Assembly: GCF_030376615.1 (NCBI RefSeq)
Contig: NZ_JARRAB010000006.1
Location: forward strand, 163,047-227,046
DNA: 64,000 nucleotides
Direction of reading: 5' to 3'
Source: Pseudomonas sp. sp1636
Lineage (GTDB): Bacteria > Pseudomonadota > Gammaproteobacteria > Pseudomonadales > Pseudomonadaceae
Below, one piece after another: positions 44,713-54,253 of this stretch. Every line of letters begins with the position of its first letter. Position 1 is the stretch's first letter. The position numbers and the translations under genes were made by a program. Under the pieces are notes generated by a model, which was not told the DNA's origin, did no database searches, and saw nothing but the letters and a program-made list of their open reading frames with translations.

Positions 44713-45738
44713 TTACGGGTTACGTACTTTGTCCATCACCGCGAGCTGGCGGTTAGCACTAAGAATCAGGCCATAACTGAGCTTTTCATAGGTGCGGAAC
44801 ACCATCAGCAGACCGGCCCGCTCATCGGGGATCTTCACCGACTCGCCGGTGACCCGGTCGCGCACGGTTTCGCCGGTCTTGTACACCGCCAGCACGTTGC
44901 CCTCGGCCAGGCCATCGCGCGCGCCCTTGTTCAGGGTGACCACGTCGAACTGGCCGATTTGGGTCACGCCACGCGGGACGTCGAGGATCAGGCCGTTGAT
45001 TTCGCGGCTCGGCTCGCTGGGCATGAAGGTCGAGTTAATCGCCCGTTCTTCGGTGGCGAACAGGCGATCGCCGAGGCGCACTTCCTGGGTCGAGCGGGTC
45101 AGGCTCATGGTGCCGATATCGCCTTCTTCGGCCACGATCTCACCGCCGCCGATGTCATCGGCGTTGATCCCGAGAAATTCCTGGGTATCCGGGTCGACGT
45201 ATGTCTTGCCCTGACGGAAGATGCCGTACACCGGCGCGGCCGCGTCAAAGGCTCCACGCGCGTAGATGCGATCCCCGGCACCACTGACCACGCGCTCGGC
45301 GTTGCCGGCGACTATATAGGGCGCGCCGGCGAACTGTTCAGGGGTATCGACGATACGGTTACTCAGCAGGAAGCTGTTGATCGCCCCCAGCGGAATGGTC
45401 GGAATGGCTTCGGCCATCGGCGTGCTGCGAACCTGCGGCGACAGTTTGATGGTGCCGCGCGATTCGCCACGGTTGAGCATCAGGCGTGGCTGGCCGTCGA
45501 TGTAGACCAGACTGAGTTGATCGCCGGGGTAAATCAGGTGGGGGTTGGCCACTTGCGGGTTGGCGTGCCAGATTTCCGGCCACTTCCACGGTTGGCGGAG
45601 AAACCGCCCGGAAATATCCCACAGGGTATCGCCCTTGACCACGGTATAACGGTCTGGGTGACCGTCCTTGAGTTGCACTTCGGCCTGGGCCAAGCCGCTA
45701 GCGGCAAGCAGCAGCAGGGCGAGTAGTGATTTCCTCAT
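44713..45738 (-). CDS. LysM-domain envelope protein
   Basis: 341 residues. Signal peptide to about residue 20 (cleavage after AQA), one N-terminal LysM domain (about 28-85: YTVVKGDTLWDISGRFLRQP, NPHLIYPGDQL) that binds peptidoglycan, then about 250 residues of beta-rich sequence without a recognised catalytic motif. Divergent from def-fmt, as in other pseudomonads. Probably a cell-wall anchoring or assembly factor. Confidence 0.9.
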   Translation of the reverse strand: MRKSLLALLLLAASGLAQAEVQLKDGHPDRYTVVKGDTLWDISGRFLRQPWKWPEIWHANPQVANPHLIYPGDQLSLVYIDGQPRLMLNRGESRGTIKLSPQVRSTPMAEAIPTIPLGAINSFLLSNRIVDTPEQFAGAPYIVAGNAERVVSGAGDRIYARGAFDAAAPVYGIFRQGKTYVDPDTQEFLGINADDIGGGEIVAEEGDIGTMSLTRSTQEVRLGDRLFATEERAINSTFMPSEPSREINGLILDVPRGVTQIGQFDVVTLNKGARDGLAEGNVLAVYKTGETVRDRVTGESVKIPDERAGLLMVFRTYEKLSYGLILSANRQLAVMDKVRNP

Positions 45739-45890
45739 GCGGTGAATCCCTTTATTATGTGCCTTCACGTGGAGCGCCCTAGCGCCGCGACGAAACCCAG
45801 TTGTGCTGCGGCGTGAAGCCGTTTTTCAATGCTGCTCATCATCTTAGCAGCGGATTTTGACTTTATTCCACAAGTGCATCACAAACGCAT
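45739..45890. promoter_or_regulatory. Divergent promoter region, LysM gene and def
   Basis: 152 bp between divergent starts, AT-rich over about 45835-45890. TTGACT at 45857-45862 could be a -35 for def, but no good -10 lies at 16-18 bp, so the element is uncertain. AAAGGGA serves as the LysM gene's ribosome-binding site. Confidence 0.35.
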
Positions 45891-46397
45891 ATGGCTATCT
45901 TGAACATCCTCGAATTTCCCGATCCACGCTTGCGCACCATCGCCAAGCCGGTGGACACGGTCGACGACGCCTTGCGTCAACTGATCGACGACATGTTTGA
46001 AACCATGTACGAAGCCCCAGGCATCGGTTTGGCCGCGACCCAGATCAACGTGCACAAGCGCCTGGTAGTGATGGATCTGTCGGAAGACAGAAGCGAACCC
46101 CGGGTGTTTATCAACCCCGAGTTCGAGACGCTGACCGATGAGGTCGAGCAATACCAGGAAGGCTGCCTGTCGGTGCCGGGCTTCTACGAAACCGTCGAGC
46201 GCCCGCAGAAGGTTCGGATCAAGGCCCTGGATCGCGATGGCCAGCCCTTTGAGCTGATCGCCGAAGGCCTGCTCGCGGTGTGCATTCAGCACGAATGCGA
46301 CCACCTCAACGGCAAGTTGTTCGTCGACTACCTGTCCACCCTCAAGCGTGACCGCATCAAGAAGAAGCTGGAAAAGCTCCATCGCCAGCAGGCTTGA
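45891..46397 (+). CDS. def: Peptide deformylase
   Basis: 168 residues. The three motifs are [15 protein letters not shown] and QHECDHLNG (HExxH metal site). Removes the N-formyl group from nascent proteins. First gene of def-fmt-rsmB-trkA. A strong hairpin with a T run separates it from fmt. Confidence 0.97.
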   Translation: MAILNILEFPDPRLRTIAKPVDTVDDALRQLIDDMFETMYEAPGIGLAATQINVHKRLVVMDLSEDRSEPRVFINPEFETLTDEVEQYQEGCLSVPGFYETVERPQKVRIKALDRDGQPFELIAEGLLAVCIQHECDHLNGKLFVDYLSTLKRDRIKKKLEKLHRQQA

Positions 46398-46410
46398 GCC
46401 ACACCTTTAC

Positions 46411-46440
46411 AAAGGCTTGCTGCGGCAAGCCTTTTTCTTT
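46411..46440 (+). terminator. Intrinsic terminator or attenuator between def and fmt
   Basis: AAAGGCTTGC and GCAAGCCTTT form a perfect 10-bp stem around TGCG, followed by TTCTTTTT. Lies 14 bp after def and ends 17 bp before fmt. As fmt, rsmB and trkA have no other obvious promoter, it probably acts as a partial terminator. Confidence 0.8.
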
Positions 46441-46456
46441 TTAGCAGCGAGAACCC

Positions 46457-47401
46457 ATGTCCGAGTCTTTGCGCATCGTCTTCGCCGGCACCCCCGAGTT
46501 TGCCGCCGAACACCTCAAGGCCCTGCTCGATAGCCCGCACCAGGTCATTGCGGTGTATAGCCAGCCGGATCGCCCGGCCGGCCGCGGGCAGAAACTCACG
46601 CCGAGCCCGGTCAAGCAGTTGGCCCTGCAACACGCGATCCCGGTGTATCAGCCGCAAACCCTGCGCGACCCGGCCGCTCAGGCCGAACTGGCCGCACTCG
46701 AAGCCGACCTGATGCTGGTGGTGGCCTACGGCCTGATTCTGCCGCAGCAGGTGCTGGATACCCCGCGCCTGGGCTGCATCAACAGCCACGCCTCCTTGCT
46801 GCCGCGTTGGCGCGGCGCCGCGCCGATCCAGCGCGCCATCGAAGCCGGCGACCCTGAATCCGGGGTCACCGTGATGCAGATGGAGGCGGGCCTGGACACC
46901 GGGCCGATGCTACTGAAAGTCAGCACGCCGATTGCTGCCGACGACAGCGGCGGCAGCCTGCATGACCGTCTGGCCCAGCTCGGCCCGCAGGCGGTGATCG
47001 AAGCCATCGCCGGCCTGGCTGCGGGCAGCCTGGTCGGCGAAGCGCAGGACGACCGCCTGGCGACTTACGCGCACAAATTGAACAAGCCAGAAGCCCGTCT
47101 CGACTGGGCGCGTCCGGCCGTTGAGCTGGAGCGGCTGATCCGTGCCTTCAACCCCTGGCCGATCTGCCACAGCACGCTGAGTGGCGAAACCCTGAAGATC
47201 CATGCCGCCGAGCTGGGCGAGGGCAGTGGGGCACCTGGCAGCATATTGTCGGCCGACAAACAGGGTCTGACGGTTGCCTGCGGCCAGGGCGCGCTGCGCT
47301 TGACCCGCCTGCAACTGCCCGGCGGCAAAGCCTTGGCCTTCGCCGATGTGTACAACAGCCGCCGCGAGCAGTTCGCCGTCGGCACGGTATTGGATCAATG
47401 A
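46457..47401 (+). CDS. fmt: Methionyl-tRNA formyltransferase
   Basis: 314 residues. Folate-binding formyltransferase domain with [20 protein letters not shown], and a C-terminal OB-like tRNA-binding domain (about 205-314). Formylates initiator Met-tRNA. The stop overlaps the rsmB start as ATGA. Confidence 0.97.
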   Translation: MSESLRIVFAGTPEFAAEHLKALLDSPHQVIAVYSQPDRPAGRGQKLTPSPVKQLALQHAIPVYQPQTLRDPAAQAELAALEADLMLVVAYGLILPQQVLDTPRLGCINSHASLLPRWRGAAPIQRAIEAGDPESGVTVMQMEAGLDTGPMLLKVSTPIAADDSGGSLHDRLAQLGPQAVIEAIAGLAAGSLVGEAQDDRLATYAHKLNKPEARLDWARPAVELERLIRAFNPWPICHSTLSGETLKIHAAELGEGSGAPGSILSADKQGLTVACGQGALRLTRLQLPGGKALAFADVYNSRREQFAVGTVLDQ

Positions 47402-48720
47402 ACCCGCGTCTCGCCGCCGCCCGCGCCCTAGCCGCCGTGCTCAATGGCAAGGCCTCGCTGGGCAGCAGCCTGCCGCCGCTACTGGACAGGGTCGAGGCGC
47501 GCGACCGTGGTCTGACTCAGGAGCTGGCCTTCGGCACCGCGCGCTGGCAACCGCGCTTGGCGCTGTTGGCAGAAAAACTCCTGCAAAAGCCGTTCAAGGC
47601 GGCGGACAAGGATGTCGAAGCGCTACTGCTGGTCGGCCTGTACCAGTTGTTCTACACCCGCATCCCGGCCCACGCCGCCATCGGCGAGACGGTGGCCTGT
47701 GTCGACAAGCTGAAGAAGCCGTCGCTCAAGGGCCTGCTCAACGCCGTGCTGCGCAATGCCCAGCGCGACAGCGAAAGCATCATTGCCAGCCTGGATCGCG
47801 ATCCGGTGCTGCACAGCGCCCATCCGCGCTGGCTGCAAAAAACCCTGAAGGCCCAGTGGCCGGAACACTGGCAAGCCATCTGCGCGGCCAACAACGCCCA
47901 CCCACCACTGATCCTACGGGTCAATCGCCGCCTCGGCAGCCGTGCGGACTACCTGGCCGAGCTGCGCCGCAGCGGCTTCGAGGCCGAGCCCTGCGCCTTC
48001 AGCCGCGACGGCATCCGTTTACTCCAGGCCTGCGATGTCACCAGCTTGCCGGGCTTCGCCGCAGGCCGCCTCAGCGTGCAGGACGAAGCCGCGCAACTGG
48101 CCGCCGACCTGCTCGAACTGGCCCCCGGGCAACGCCTGCTGGATGCCTGCTGCGCACCGGGCGGCAAGACCTGTCATGTGCTCGAGGCCGAGCCCGCACT
48201 GGCCGGCGTGGTGGCGCTGGATCTGGAAGCAAAGCGCCTGCTGCGGGTGCGCGAAAACCTCAAACGCCTCAATCTCGACGCCGAGCTGATCGCCGCCGAT
48301 GGCCGTGATACCGCGACCTGGTGGGATGGCCAACCGTTCCAGCGGATTCTGCTCGACGCGCCGTGCTCGGCCACCGGGGTGATTCGCCGCCACCCGGACA
48401 TCAAGCTGACCCGTCAGGCCGCCGATATTCCCGCCTTGGCCCAGCTCCAGGGCGAGTTGCTGGATGCCCTGTGGCCGACCCTGGAAGTCGGCGGCATCCT
48501 GCTCTACGCCACCTGCTCGGTGCTGCCCATGGAAAACAGTGACACCATCGCCGCCTTCCTCGCCCGCACGCCAAGCGCACGCGAGCTGGAGATCAGCGCC
48601 GACTTTGGCCTCAAACCGGCCCATGGTCGCCAGTTGCTGCCACAAATCGACGGCCACGATGGTTTCTACTATGCCAAGCTGAGCAAGATCGCCGCGTCTT
48701 CCCCTAAATCAGGTTTGTAG
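47398..48720 (+). CDS. rsmB: 16S rRNA (cytosine-967-C5) methyltransferase
   Basis: 440 residues. NusB-like N-terminal domain (about 1-130) and a Rossmann methyltransferase domain with SAM motif [11 protein letters not shown], catalytic cysteines in DAPCSATG and [11 protein letters not shown]. Modifies C967 of 16S rRNA. Starts within the fmt stop. Ten bases separate it from the TTG start of trkA. Confidence 0.96.
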   Translation: MNPRLAAARALAAVLNGKASLGSSLPPLLDRVEARDRGLTQELAFGTARWQPRLALLAEKLLQKPFKAADKDVEALLLVGLYQLFYTRIPAHAAIGETVACVDKLKKPSLKGLLNAVLRNAQRDSESIIASLDRDPVLHSAHPRWLQKTLKAQWPEHWQAICAANNAHPPLILRVNRRLGSRADYLAELRRSGFEAEPCAFSRDGIRLLQACDVTSLPGFAAGRLSVQDEAAQLAADLLELAPGQRLLDACCAPGGKTCHVLEAEPALAGVVALDLEAKRLLRVRENLKRLNLDAELIAADGRDTATWWDGQPFQRILLDAPCSATGVIRRHPDIKLTRQAADIPALAQLQGELLDALWPTLEVGGILLYATCSVLPMENSDTIAAFLARTPSARELEISADFGLKPAHGRQLLPQIDGHDGFYYAKLSKIAASSPKSGL

Positions 48721-48730
48721 GAGTGATTGC

Positions 48731-50104
48731 TTGAAAATCATCATTCTCGGCGCCGGCCAGGTCGGCGGCACCCTGGCCGAACACCTGGCCAGCGAGGCCA
48801 ACGACATCACCGTGGTCGACACCGACGGCGACCGCCTGCGCGACCTCGGCGACCGCCTGGACATCCGCACCGTGCAGGGCCGCGGCTCCTTCCCCACCGT
48901 CCTGCGCCAGGCCGGCGCGGACGATGCCGACATGCTGATCGCGGTGACCAACAGCGACGAAGTCAACATGATCGGCTGTCAGGTGGCCTACACCCTGTTC
49001 CACACCCCGACCAAGATCGCCCGGGTGCGCGAGCCGGCTTACCTGACCCGCTCCGGCCTGTTCACCAACGAAGCCATCCCGATCGACGTGCTGATCAGCC
49101 CGGAACAGCTGGTGACCAACTACATCAAGCGCCTGATCGAATACCCCGGCGCCCTGCAGGTGATCGACTTCGCCGAAGGCAAGGCCCAGCTGGTGGCCGT
49201 GCGCGCCTACTACGGCGGCCCGCTGGTCGGCCAGCAACTGCGCCAGCTGCGCGAGCACATGCCCAACGTCGATACCCGGGTGGCGGCGATCTACCGGCGC
49301 AACCGGCCGATCATTCCCCATGGCGATACGGTGATCGAGGCCGATGACGAGGTGTTCTTCATCGCCGCCAAGGGCCATATCCGCGCGGTGATGAGCGAAA
49401 TGCGCCGCCTGGAAGACAGCTACAAGCGCATCGTCATCGCCGGCGGCGGGCATGTCGGCGAGCGCCTGGCCGAGGCCATCGAGAGCCGCTACCAGGTCAA
49501 AATCATCGAAATGAACCCGGCGCGCTGCCGTTACCTGTCGGAGAATCTCGACAGCACCGTGGTACTGCAAGGCAGCGCCTCGGACAAGGATCTGCTGGTC
49601 GAGGAGAACATCAACGATGCCGACATCTTCCTCGCCCTGACCAACGACGACGAGGCCAATATCATGGCTTCGCTGCTGGCCAAGCGCCTCGGCGCACGCA
49701 AGGTGATGAGCATCATCAACAACCCGGCCTACGTCGACCTGGTTCAGGGCGGCGAGATCGACATCGCCATCAGCCCGCAGCTGACCACCATCGGCGCCCT
49801 GCTGACCCACGTGCGCCGCGGCGATATCGTCAGCGTGCACTCGCTGCGCCGCGGCGCCGCCGAAGCGATCGAGGCCATCGCCCACGGCGACGCCAAGTCG
49901 AGCAAGGTGGTCGGCCGCGCCATCCAGGACATTCCGCTGCCGCCGGGCACCACCATAGGCGCGATCATCCGTGCCGAGGAAGTGCTGATCGCCCACGACA
50001 CCACCGTGATCGAATCCGGCGACCACGTGATCCTGTTCCTGGTCGACAAGAAGTACATCCGCGATGTCGAGCGGCTGTTCCAGGTCGGCCTGACGTTTTT
50101 CTGA
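48731..50104 (+). CDS. trkA: Trk potassium uptake regulatory NAD-binding protein
   Basis: 457 residues: two tandem RCK units, each with a Rossmann NAD domain ([13 protein letters not shown] at residue 7; [13 protein letters not shown] near 237) and a TrkA-C domain. Peripheral membrane protein gating TrkH/TrkG. It uses a TTG start: [10 protein letters not shown] aligns with TrkA N-termini and AGGAG lies about eight bases upstream; no nearer ATG fits. Confidence 0.95.
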   Translation: MKIIILGAGQVGGTLAEHLASEANDITVVDTDGDRLRDLGDRLDIRTVQGRGSFPTVLRQAGADDADMLIAVTNSDEVNMIGCQVAYTLFHTPTKIARVREPAYLTRSGLFTNEAIPIDVLISPEQLVTNYIKRLIEYPGALQVIDFAEGKAQLVAVRAYYGGPLVGQQLRQLREHMPNVDTRVAAIYRRNRPIIPHGDTVIEADDEVFFIAAKGHIRAVMSEMRRLEDSYKRIVIAGGGHVGERLAEAIESRYQVKIIEMNPARCRYLSENLDSTVVLQGSASDKDLLVEENINDADIFLALTNDDEANIMASLLAKRLGARKVMSIINNPAYVDLVQGGEIDIAISPQLTTIGALLTHVRRGDIVSVHSLRRGAAEAIEAIAHGDAKSSKVVGRAIQDIPLPPGTTIGAIIRAEEVLIAHDTTVIESGDHVILFLVDKKYIRDVERLFQVGLTFF

Positions 50105-50118
50105 GCGGAGGAGGTTTT

Positions 50119-50442
50119 ATGCTCGAATCCCTGGAAAAAATGCTGGCCCAAGGCATGGACAACGCCCTGTTGCGCTTCGGCCTGGGCAAGGGCTACCTGG
50201 ATGCCGGCGAGCCGGCGCGCGCCGCCGAACACCTGCAGCGCTGCGTCGAGTTCGATCCCAAGTATTCGGCCGCCTGGAAGCTGCTCGGCAAAGCATGGCT
50301 GGCCGCCGCGCAACCCTTGGCGGCGCGCCAGGCCTGGGAGCAGGGCCTGCAGGCCGCGCGCGCGCATGGCGACAAGCAGGCGGAAAAGGAAATGACGGTA
50401 TTTTTGCGCAAGCTGGACAAACACCAGCCGCAGCCCGACTAG
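50119..50442 (+). CDS. Small tetratricopeptide-repeat protein
   Basis: 107 residues with two TPR-like helical hairpins (LRFGLGKGYLDAGEPARAAE, AAWKLLGKAWLAAAQPLAAR). Probably a soluble protein-protein interaction module. GGAGGAGG lies upstream, 14 bp after trkA, so likely co-transcribed. Partner unknown. Confidence 0.88.
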   Translation: MLESLEKMLAQGMDNALLRFGLGKGYLDAGEPARAAEHLQRCVEFDPKYSAAWKLLGKAWLAAAQPLAARQAWEQGLQAARAHGDKQAEKEMTVFLRKLDKHQPQPD

Positions 50443-50468
50443 CAGTCGATCGCCCGGCCTGCTCCCCA

Positions 50469-51128
50469 TCAAACCCGGCCAGACAGCACCTCGCGCCTGG
50501 GCACGGCCCGGGCGATGGCGTTGAGCAGCATGCCGTAGAGCGGCACGAAGAGCAGCAGGCTGACCGCCAGCTTGATCGCGTAATCCACGCTGGCGATCTC
50601 GACCCAGTGCGCGGCCATGAACGGGTCGCTGCTGTGCCAGAAGGCGATGGAAAAGAAGGCCAAGGTATCCAGCAGGTTGCCCACTACCGTCGAGGCGGCC
50701 GGGGCCACCCACCATTGACGCAAGCCGCGCAGGCGCTCGAATACCTGGATATCCAGCAGTTGCCCGAGGCCATAAGCGATAAAGCTGGCCAGAGCGATGC
50801 GCGCGACGAACAGGTTGAACGCCAGCAGCGCGCTGACACCGGCGAAACTGCCGCTCTGGAACAGCACCGACACCCCATAAGAGGCGACCAAGGCGGGCAG
50901 CATGACCCGCGCGATTACCTGACGCGCGGACGCCTTGCCCAGCAGGCGCACGGTGAGGTCGGTGGCCAGGAAAATAAACGGAAAGCTGAACGCCCCCCAG
51001 GTGGTCTGCCAGCCGAACAGGGTCATGGGCAGCTGCACCAGGTAATTGCTGGCAATGATGATCAGCAGGTGAAAGGCGATCAGGCCGGCCAGGGCCGGGC
51101 GCCGGATCAGCGGGGAGAGCGTTGGCAT
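50469..51128 (-). CDS. yhhQ: Queuosine precursor transporter (YhhQ/VUT family)
   Basis: 219 residues with six to seven membrane helices and the family motif FPFIFLATDLTVRLLG. E. coli YhhQ imports preQ0/preQ1, precursors of queuosine in tRNA. Conserved position near trkA in pseudomonads. Convergent with the TPR gene. Confidence 0.9.
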   Translation of the reverse strand: MPTLSPLIRRPALAGLIAFHLLIIIASNYLVQLPMTLFGWQTTWGAFSFPFIFLATDLTVRLLGKASARQVIARVMLPALVASYGVSVLFQSGSFAGVSALLAFNLFVARIALASFIAYGLGQLLDIQVFERLRGLRQWWVAPAASTVVGNLLDTLAFFSIAFWHSSDPFMAAHWVEIASVDYAIKLAVSLLLFVPLYGMLLNAIARAVPRREVLSGRV

Positions 51129-51256
51129 GGCCTGTCCTTTTTGAATGAGATGGGGTTAGGGAACCCATTGCGGCGGCGGGGGAAATTCAGCGCACGCGGC
51201 ATTTTAGCGATTTCTTGACCGACAGGGTGGGTTTCCTCTCGGGTCAGGAGCGCTGC

Positions 51257-51520
51257 TCAGCGCTCGATAAAGCGCAGCCCGACCCCCTCGGCATCCACCC
51301 GCACCACTTCCATGTGCAGCACCGGCGCCTCGATCGGCAGATCCTGCACCTGGCCGGTGACTATCGTGCCCTGGGACAGGGCCAGCAGATCCGGGTGTTT
51401 GACATAGACGCCGCCATCGGAGAGATCACGGGTCTGCGCCACCACTTCAGCGAAACTCGGGTGGCAGATCTTGATCCGGCACTTCATCAAGGTACGTGGA
51501 TGTTGACGCTGACTGGGCAT
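51257..51520 (-). CDS. PilZ-domain protein
   Basis: 87 residues covering a single PilZ fold: RTLMKCRIKICHPS, a DLSDGGVYVKHPD segment (the D/NxSxxG motif) and GVGLRFIE at the end. PilZ proteins bind cyclic-di-GMP; the upstream RxxxR is represented by QRQHPR and is weak (only one Arg properly placed), so binding is not assured. Start set by MPSQRQHPR with AGGACG upstream. Confidence 0.85.
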   Translation of the reverse strand: MPSQRQHPRTLMKCRIKICHPSFAEVVAQTRDLSDGGVYVKHPDLLALSQGTIVTGQVQDLPIEAPVLHMEVVRVDAEGVGLRFIER

Positions 51521-51619
51521 AAACGTGATCGTCCTTAGCAGGCGAGCTGCGATTAATAGCGCAAATTCCTCTAACCACCGGGCAATAATCCGCAAAAGAC
51601 GCCGGCTGGGCGCCTCGAC

Positions 51620-52519
51620 TCAATACCACTTCGGCTCGCCTGGCGGGCGCTTCTTGAAGCGCTTCATGCTCCACATGTACTGGCTCGGGTAGGCCCGCAC
51701 GTATTTTTCGATGACCGCACTCATGGCCGCCACCGCGGTCTCCACATCCTCGCTGTACATCTCCTCCGGTACGGCCTCGAATATCACCTTGAAACCGCTG
51801 CCATCTTGCAGACGCAAGGCATGCAGAAACACGCCGCGGGCCTTGCCGCCGGCGAGCATGCCGGCGACGAACTTGCTGGTCAGCGCCTGGGTGGCGAGGA
51901 AGGGCACGAACACCCCGGAAGACAGGCTCGGCTCGGGGTCGGCGGGAATACCCACGACGCCGCCTTTGCGCACTTCCTTGATGACGCTGAGGATGCCTTC
52001 GCGGGTCGAGGGTGCCACCCGGTTGCCCAGCTGCACCCGCTGCTTGCGCAGCAACTCGTCGACCGCCTTGAGCTTGGGCGGTCGGTAGAAAATGATCGGT
52101 TGGCACTGCGCGCAGTAGAAGTGATTGAGCACTTCCCAGTTGCCCAGGTGGCTGGTGATGCCGACCACGCCCTTGCCGCTGGCCAGGGCTTGCTCGAGGA
52201 CTTCCAGACCCTCGACCTCGCGGATCAGAGCGATGGATTTGTGTGCCGGCCAGATCCAGGCGCAGGCGCTTTCGGTGAATGTCTTGCCGATGCCCTTGAG
52301 GCTCTGCCCGACCAGGCGCTCGCGCTCGGCCTCGCTCAGTTCGGGGAAGCACTTGGCCAGATTGATCCGTACCACCGCGCGCGAGCTATTGGGCAGCTTC
52401 CACATCAACCAGCCGATGGCCGTGCCCAAGCCTTGCACCGCACGCCAGGGGAGCAGGGCGAACAATCGCAAGAAACCCACCACCAAGGCACCTTTGAGCT
52501 TTTCCACAGGCAACTCCAT
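51620..52519 (-). CDS. Lipid A biosynthesis acyltransferase (HtrB/LpxL/LpxM family)
   Basis: 299 residues. One N-terminal membrane anchor and the acyltransferase motif HLGNWE (H-x4-E), followed by PSTREGILSVIKE and PADPEPS. Adds a secondary acyl chain to lipid A at the cytoplasmic face of the inner membrane. Whether it is a lauroyl or hydroxylauroyl transferase cannot be told from sequence. Conserved neighbour of tag and glyQ. Confidence 0.93.
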   Translation of the reverse strand: MELPVEKLKGALVVGFLRLFALLPWRAVQGLGTAIGWLMWKLPNSSRAVVRINLAKCFPELSEAERERLVGQSLKGIGKTFTESACAWIWPAHKSIALIREVEGLEVLEQALASGKGVVGITSHLGNWEVLNHFYCAQCQPIIFYRPPKLKAVDELLRKQRVQLGNRVAPSTREGILSVIKEVRKGGVVGIPADPEPSLSSGVFVPFLATQALTSKFVAGMLAGGKARGVFLHALRLQDGSGFKVIFEAVPEEMYSEDVETAVAAMSAVIEKYVRAYPSQYMWSMKRFKKRPPGEPKWY

Positions 52520-52658
52520 AAGGCCAAAAGGCGCCTAGTGTAACCAAGAGTGGCTTGGGCTGAACAACGCCCCCCAAGATCGCGGCTGGCGGATCGCACA
52601 GGCGCCGAGCGGTAACCCTGATCCTGCGCCAAGCGCCGGCCCGGCATACAGTCCAGCG

Positions 52659-53222
52659 TCAGACCAACCTACGCCCGGCCAGCACGGCATAGCGTTCGCA
52701 ATCGGTGGTGTGATCCATGACCATGCCCGCGGCCTGCATATAGGCATAGCAGATGGTCGGGCCGACGAAGGTGAAGCCGGCCTTCTTCAGCGCGCGGCTC
52801 ATCGCTTCGGCCTCCTCGGTGATGGCCGGCACCTGGCTGCGCTCGCTGAAGTGGTTGATCTTGGGCGCGCCGCCGACGAACGACCAGAGCAGCGCCACTG
52901 GATCCTCCAGCCGCAGCCAGGCCTGGGCGTTCTGCCGCGCGGCCTTGAGTTTCAGGCGATTGCGGATGATGCCGGGGTCTTGCATCAGGCCTTCCAGGTA
53001 CTCATCGCTGATCACCGCCAGGCGCCGGGGATCGAAGCCGAACAGCACCTCGCGGTAGCGTTCGCGCTTCTTCAGCACGGTGATCCAGGACAGGCCGGCC
53101 TGGAAGCCCTCCAGCAGCAACAGCTCGAACAGGGCCTGGGGATCGCGCTGCGGCACGCCCCATTCCCGATCGTGATAGGCCTGATAGAGCGGGTCGTCGG
53201 TACACCAAAAGCAGCGCGGCAT
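52659..53222 (-). CDS. tag: DNA-3-methyladenine glycosylase I
   Basis: 187 residues. N-terminal zinc-binding RCFWC and YHDREWGVP motif, with C-terminal His/Cys ligands (HTTDCERY), as in E. coli Tag. Excises 3-methyladenine from alkylated DNA. Start MPRCFWC is preferred. Divergent from glyQ with 83 bp between starts. Confidence 0.94.
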   Translation of the reverse strand: MPRCFWCTDDPLYQAYHDREWGVPQRDPQALFELLLLEGFQAGLSWITVLKKRERYREVLFGFDPRRLAVISDEYLEGLMQDPGIIRNRLKLKAARQNAQAWLRLEDPVALLWSFVGGAPKINHFSERSQVPAITEEAEAMSRALKKAGFTFVGPTICYAYMQAAGMVMDHTTDCERYAVLAGRRLV

Positions 53223-53305
53223 AGGGCCTTCCAGGGCGGTGGAGGCCGCGTCGATTGGGGTATACTCCCGCCCTTTCTGTCGCAGCCCCAACAGGTGAAT
53301 TTTCC

Positions 53306-54253
53306 GTGAGCCAGACTACGCCTGCCGTGCGCACCTTCCAAGACTTGATCCTCGCCCTGCAACAATACTGGGCCGAACAGGGTTGTGTGGTGTTGCAGCC
53401 TTACGATATGGAAGTGGGCGCCGGCACCTTCCACACTGCCACTTTCCTGCGTGCCATCGGTCCGGAGACCTGGAACGCCGCCTACGTGCAACCTTCGCGT
53501 CGCCCCACCGACGGCCGCTATGGCGAGAACCCCAACCGCCTGCAGCATTACTACCAGTTCCAGGTAGTCTTGAAGCCGAACCCGGAAAACTTCCAGGAGC
53601 TGTACCTCGGCTCGCTGCAGGCCATCGGCATCGATCCGCTGGTGCACGACATTCGCTTCGTCGAAGACAACTGGGAATCGCCGACCCTCGGCGCCTGGGG
53701 TCTGGGCTGGGAAATCTGGCTGAACGGCATGGAAGTCACCCAGTTCACCTACTTCCAGCAGGTCGGCGGCATCGAGTGCTACCCGGTGACCGGCGAGATC
53801 ACCTACGGCCTGGAACGCCTGGCCATGTACATCCAGGGCGTCGACTCGGTCTACGACCTGGTGTGGACCGACGGCCAGTTCGGCAAGGTCACCTACGGCG
53901 ACGTGTTCCACCAGAACGAGGTGGAGCAGTCGACCTACAACTTCGAGCACGCCAACGTCGACAAGCTGTTCGAGCTGTTCGATTTCTACGAGTCGGAAGC
54001 CAACCGCCTGATCGAACTGGAGCTGCCGCTGCCGACCTACGAGATGGTGCTCAAGGCCTCGCACACCTTCAACCTGCTGGATGCGCGCCGCGCCATCTCG
54101 GTGACCGCCCGTCAGCAGTACATCCTGCGCGTGCGCGCCCTGGCCCGTTCGGTGGCGCAGAGCTACCTGCAAGCGCGACGCAAACTCGGCTTCCCGCTCG
54201 CCGCCCCCGACCTGCGTGATGAAGTTTTAGCCAAGCTGGAGGCAGCAGAATGA
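53306..54253 (+). CDS. glyQ: Glycyl-tRNA synthetase alpha subunit
   Basis: 315 residues, class II core of the alpha2beta2 enzyme. [40 protein letters not shown] and [19 protein letters not shown] are the family's active-site segments. I choose GTG 53306 ([11 protein letters not shown]) because it matches the family N-terminus; the upstream frame does not. The stop overlaps glyS as ATGA. Confidence 0.97.
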   Translation: MSQTTPAVRTFQDLILALQQYWAEQGCVVLQPYDMEVGAGTFHTATFLRAIGPETWNAAYVQPSRRPTDGRYGENPNRLQHYYQFQVVLKPNPENFQELYLGSLQAIGIDPLVHDIRFVEDNWESPTLGAWGLGWEIWLNGMEVTQFTYFQQVGGIECYPVTGEITYGLERLAMYIQGVDSVYDLVWTDGQFGKVTYGDVFHQNEVEQSTYNFEHANVDKLFELFDFYESEANRLIELELPLPTYEMVLKASHTFNLLDARRAISVTARQQYILRVRALARSVAQSYLQARRKLGFPLAAPDLRDEVLAKLEAAE

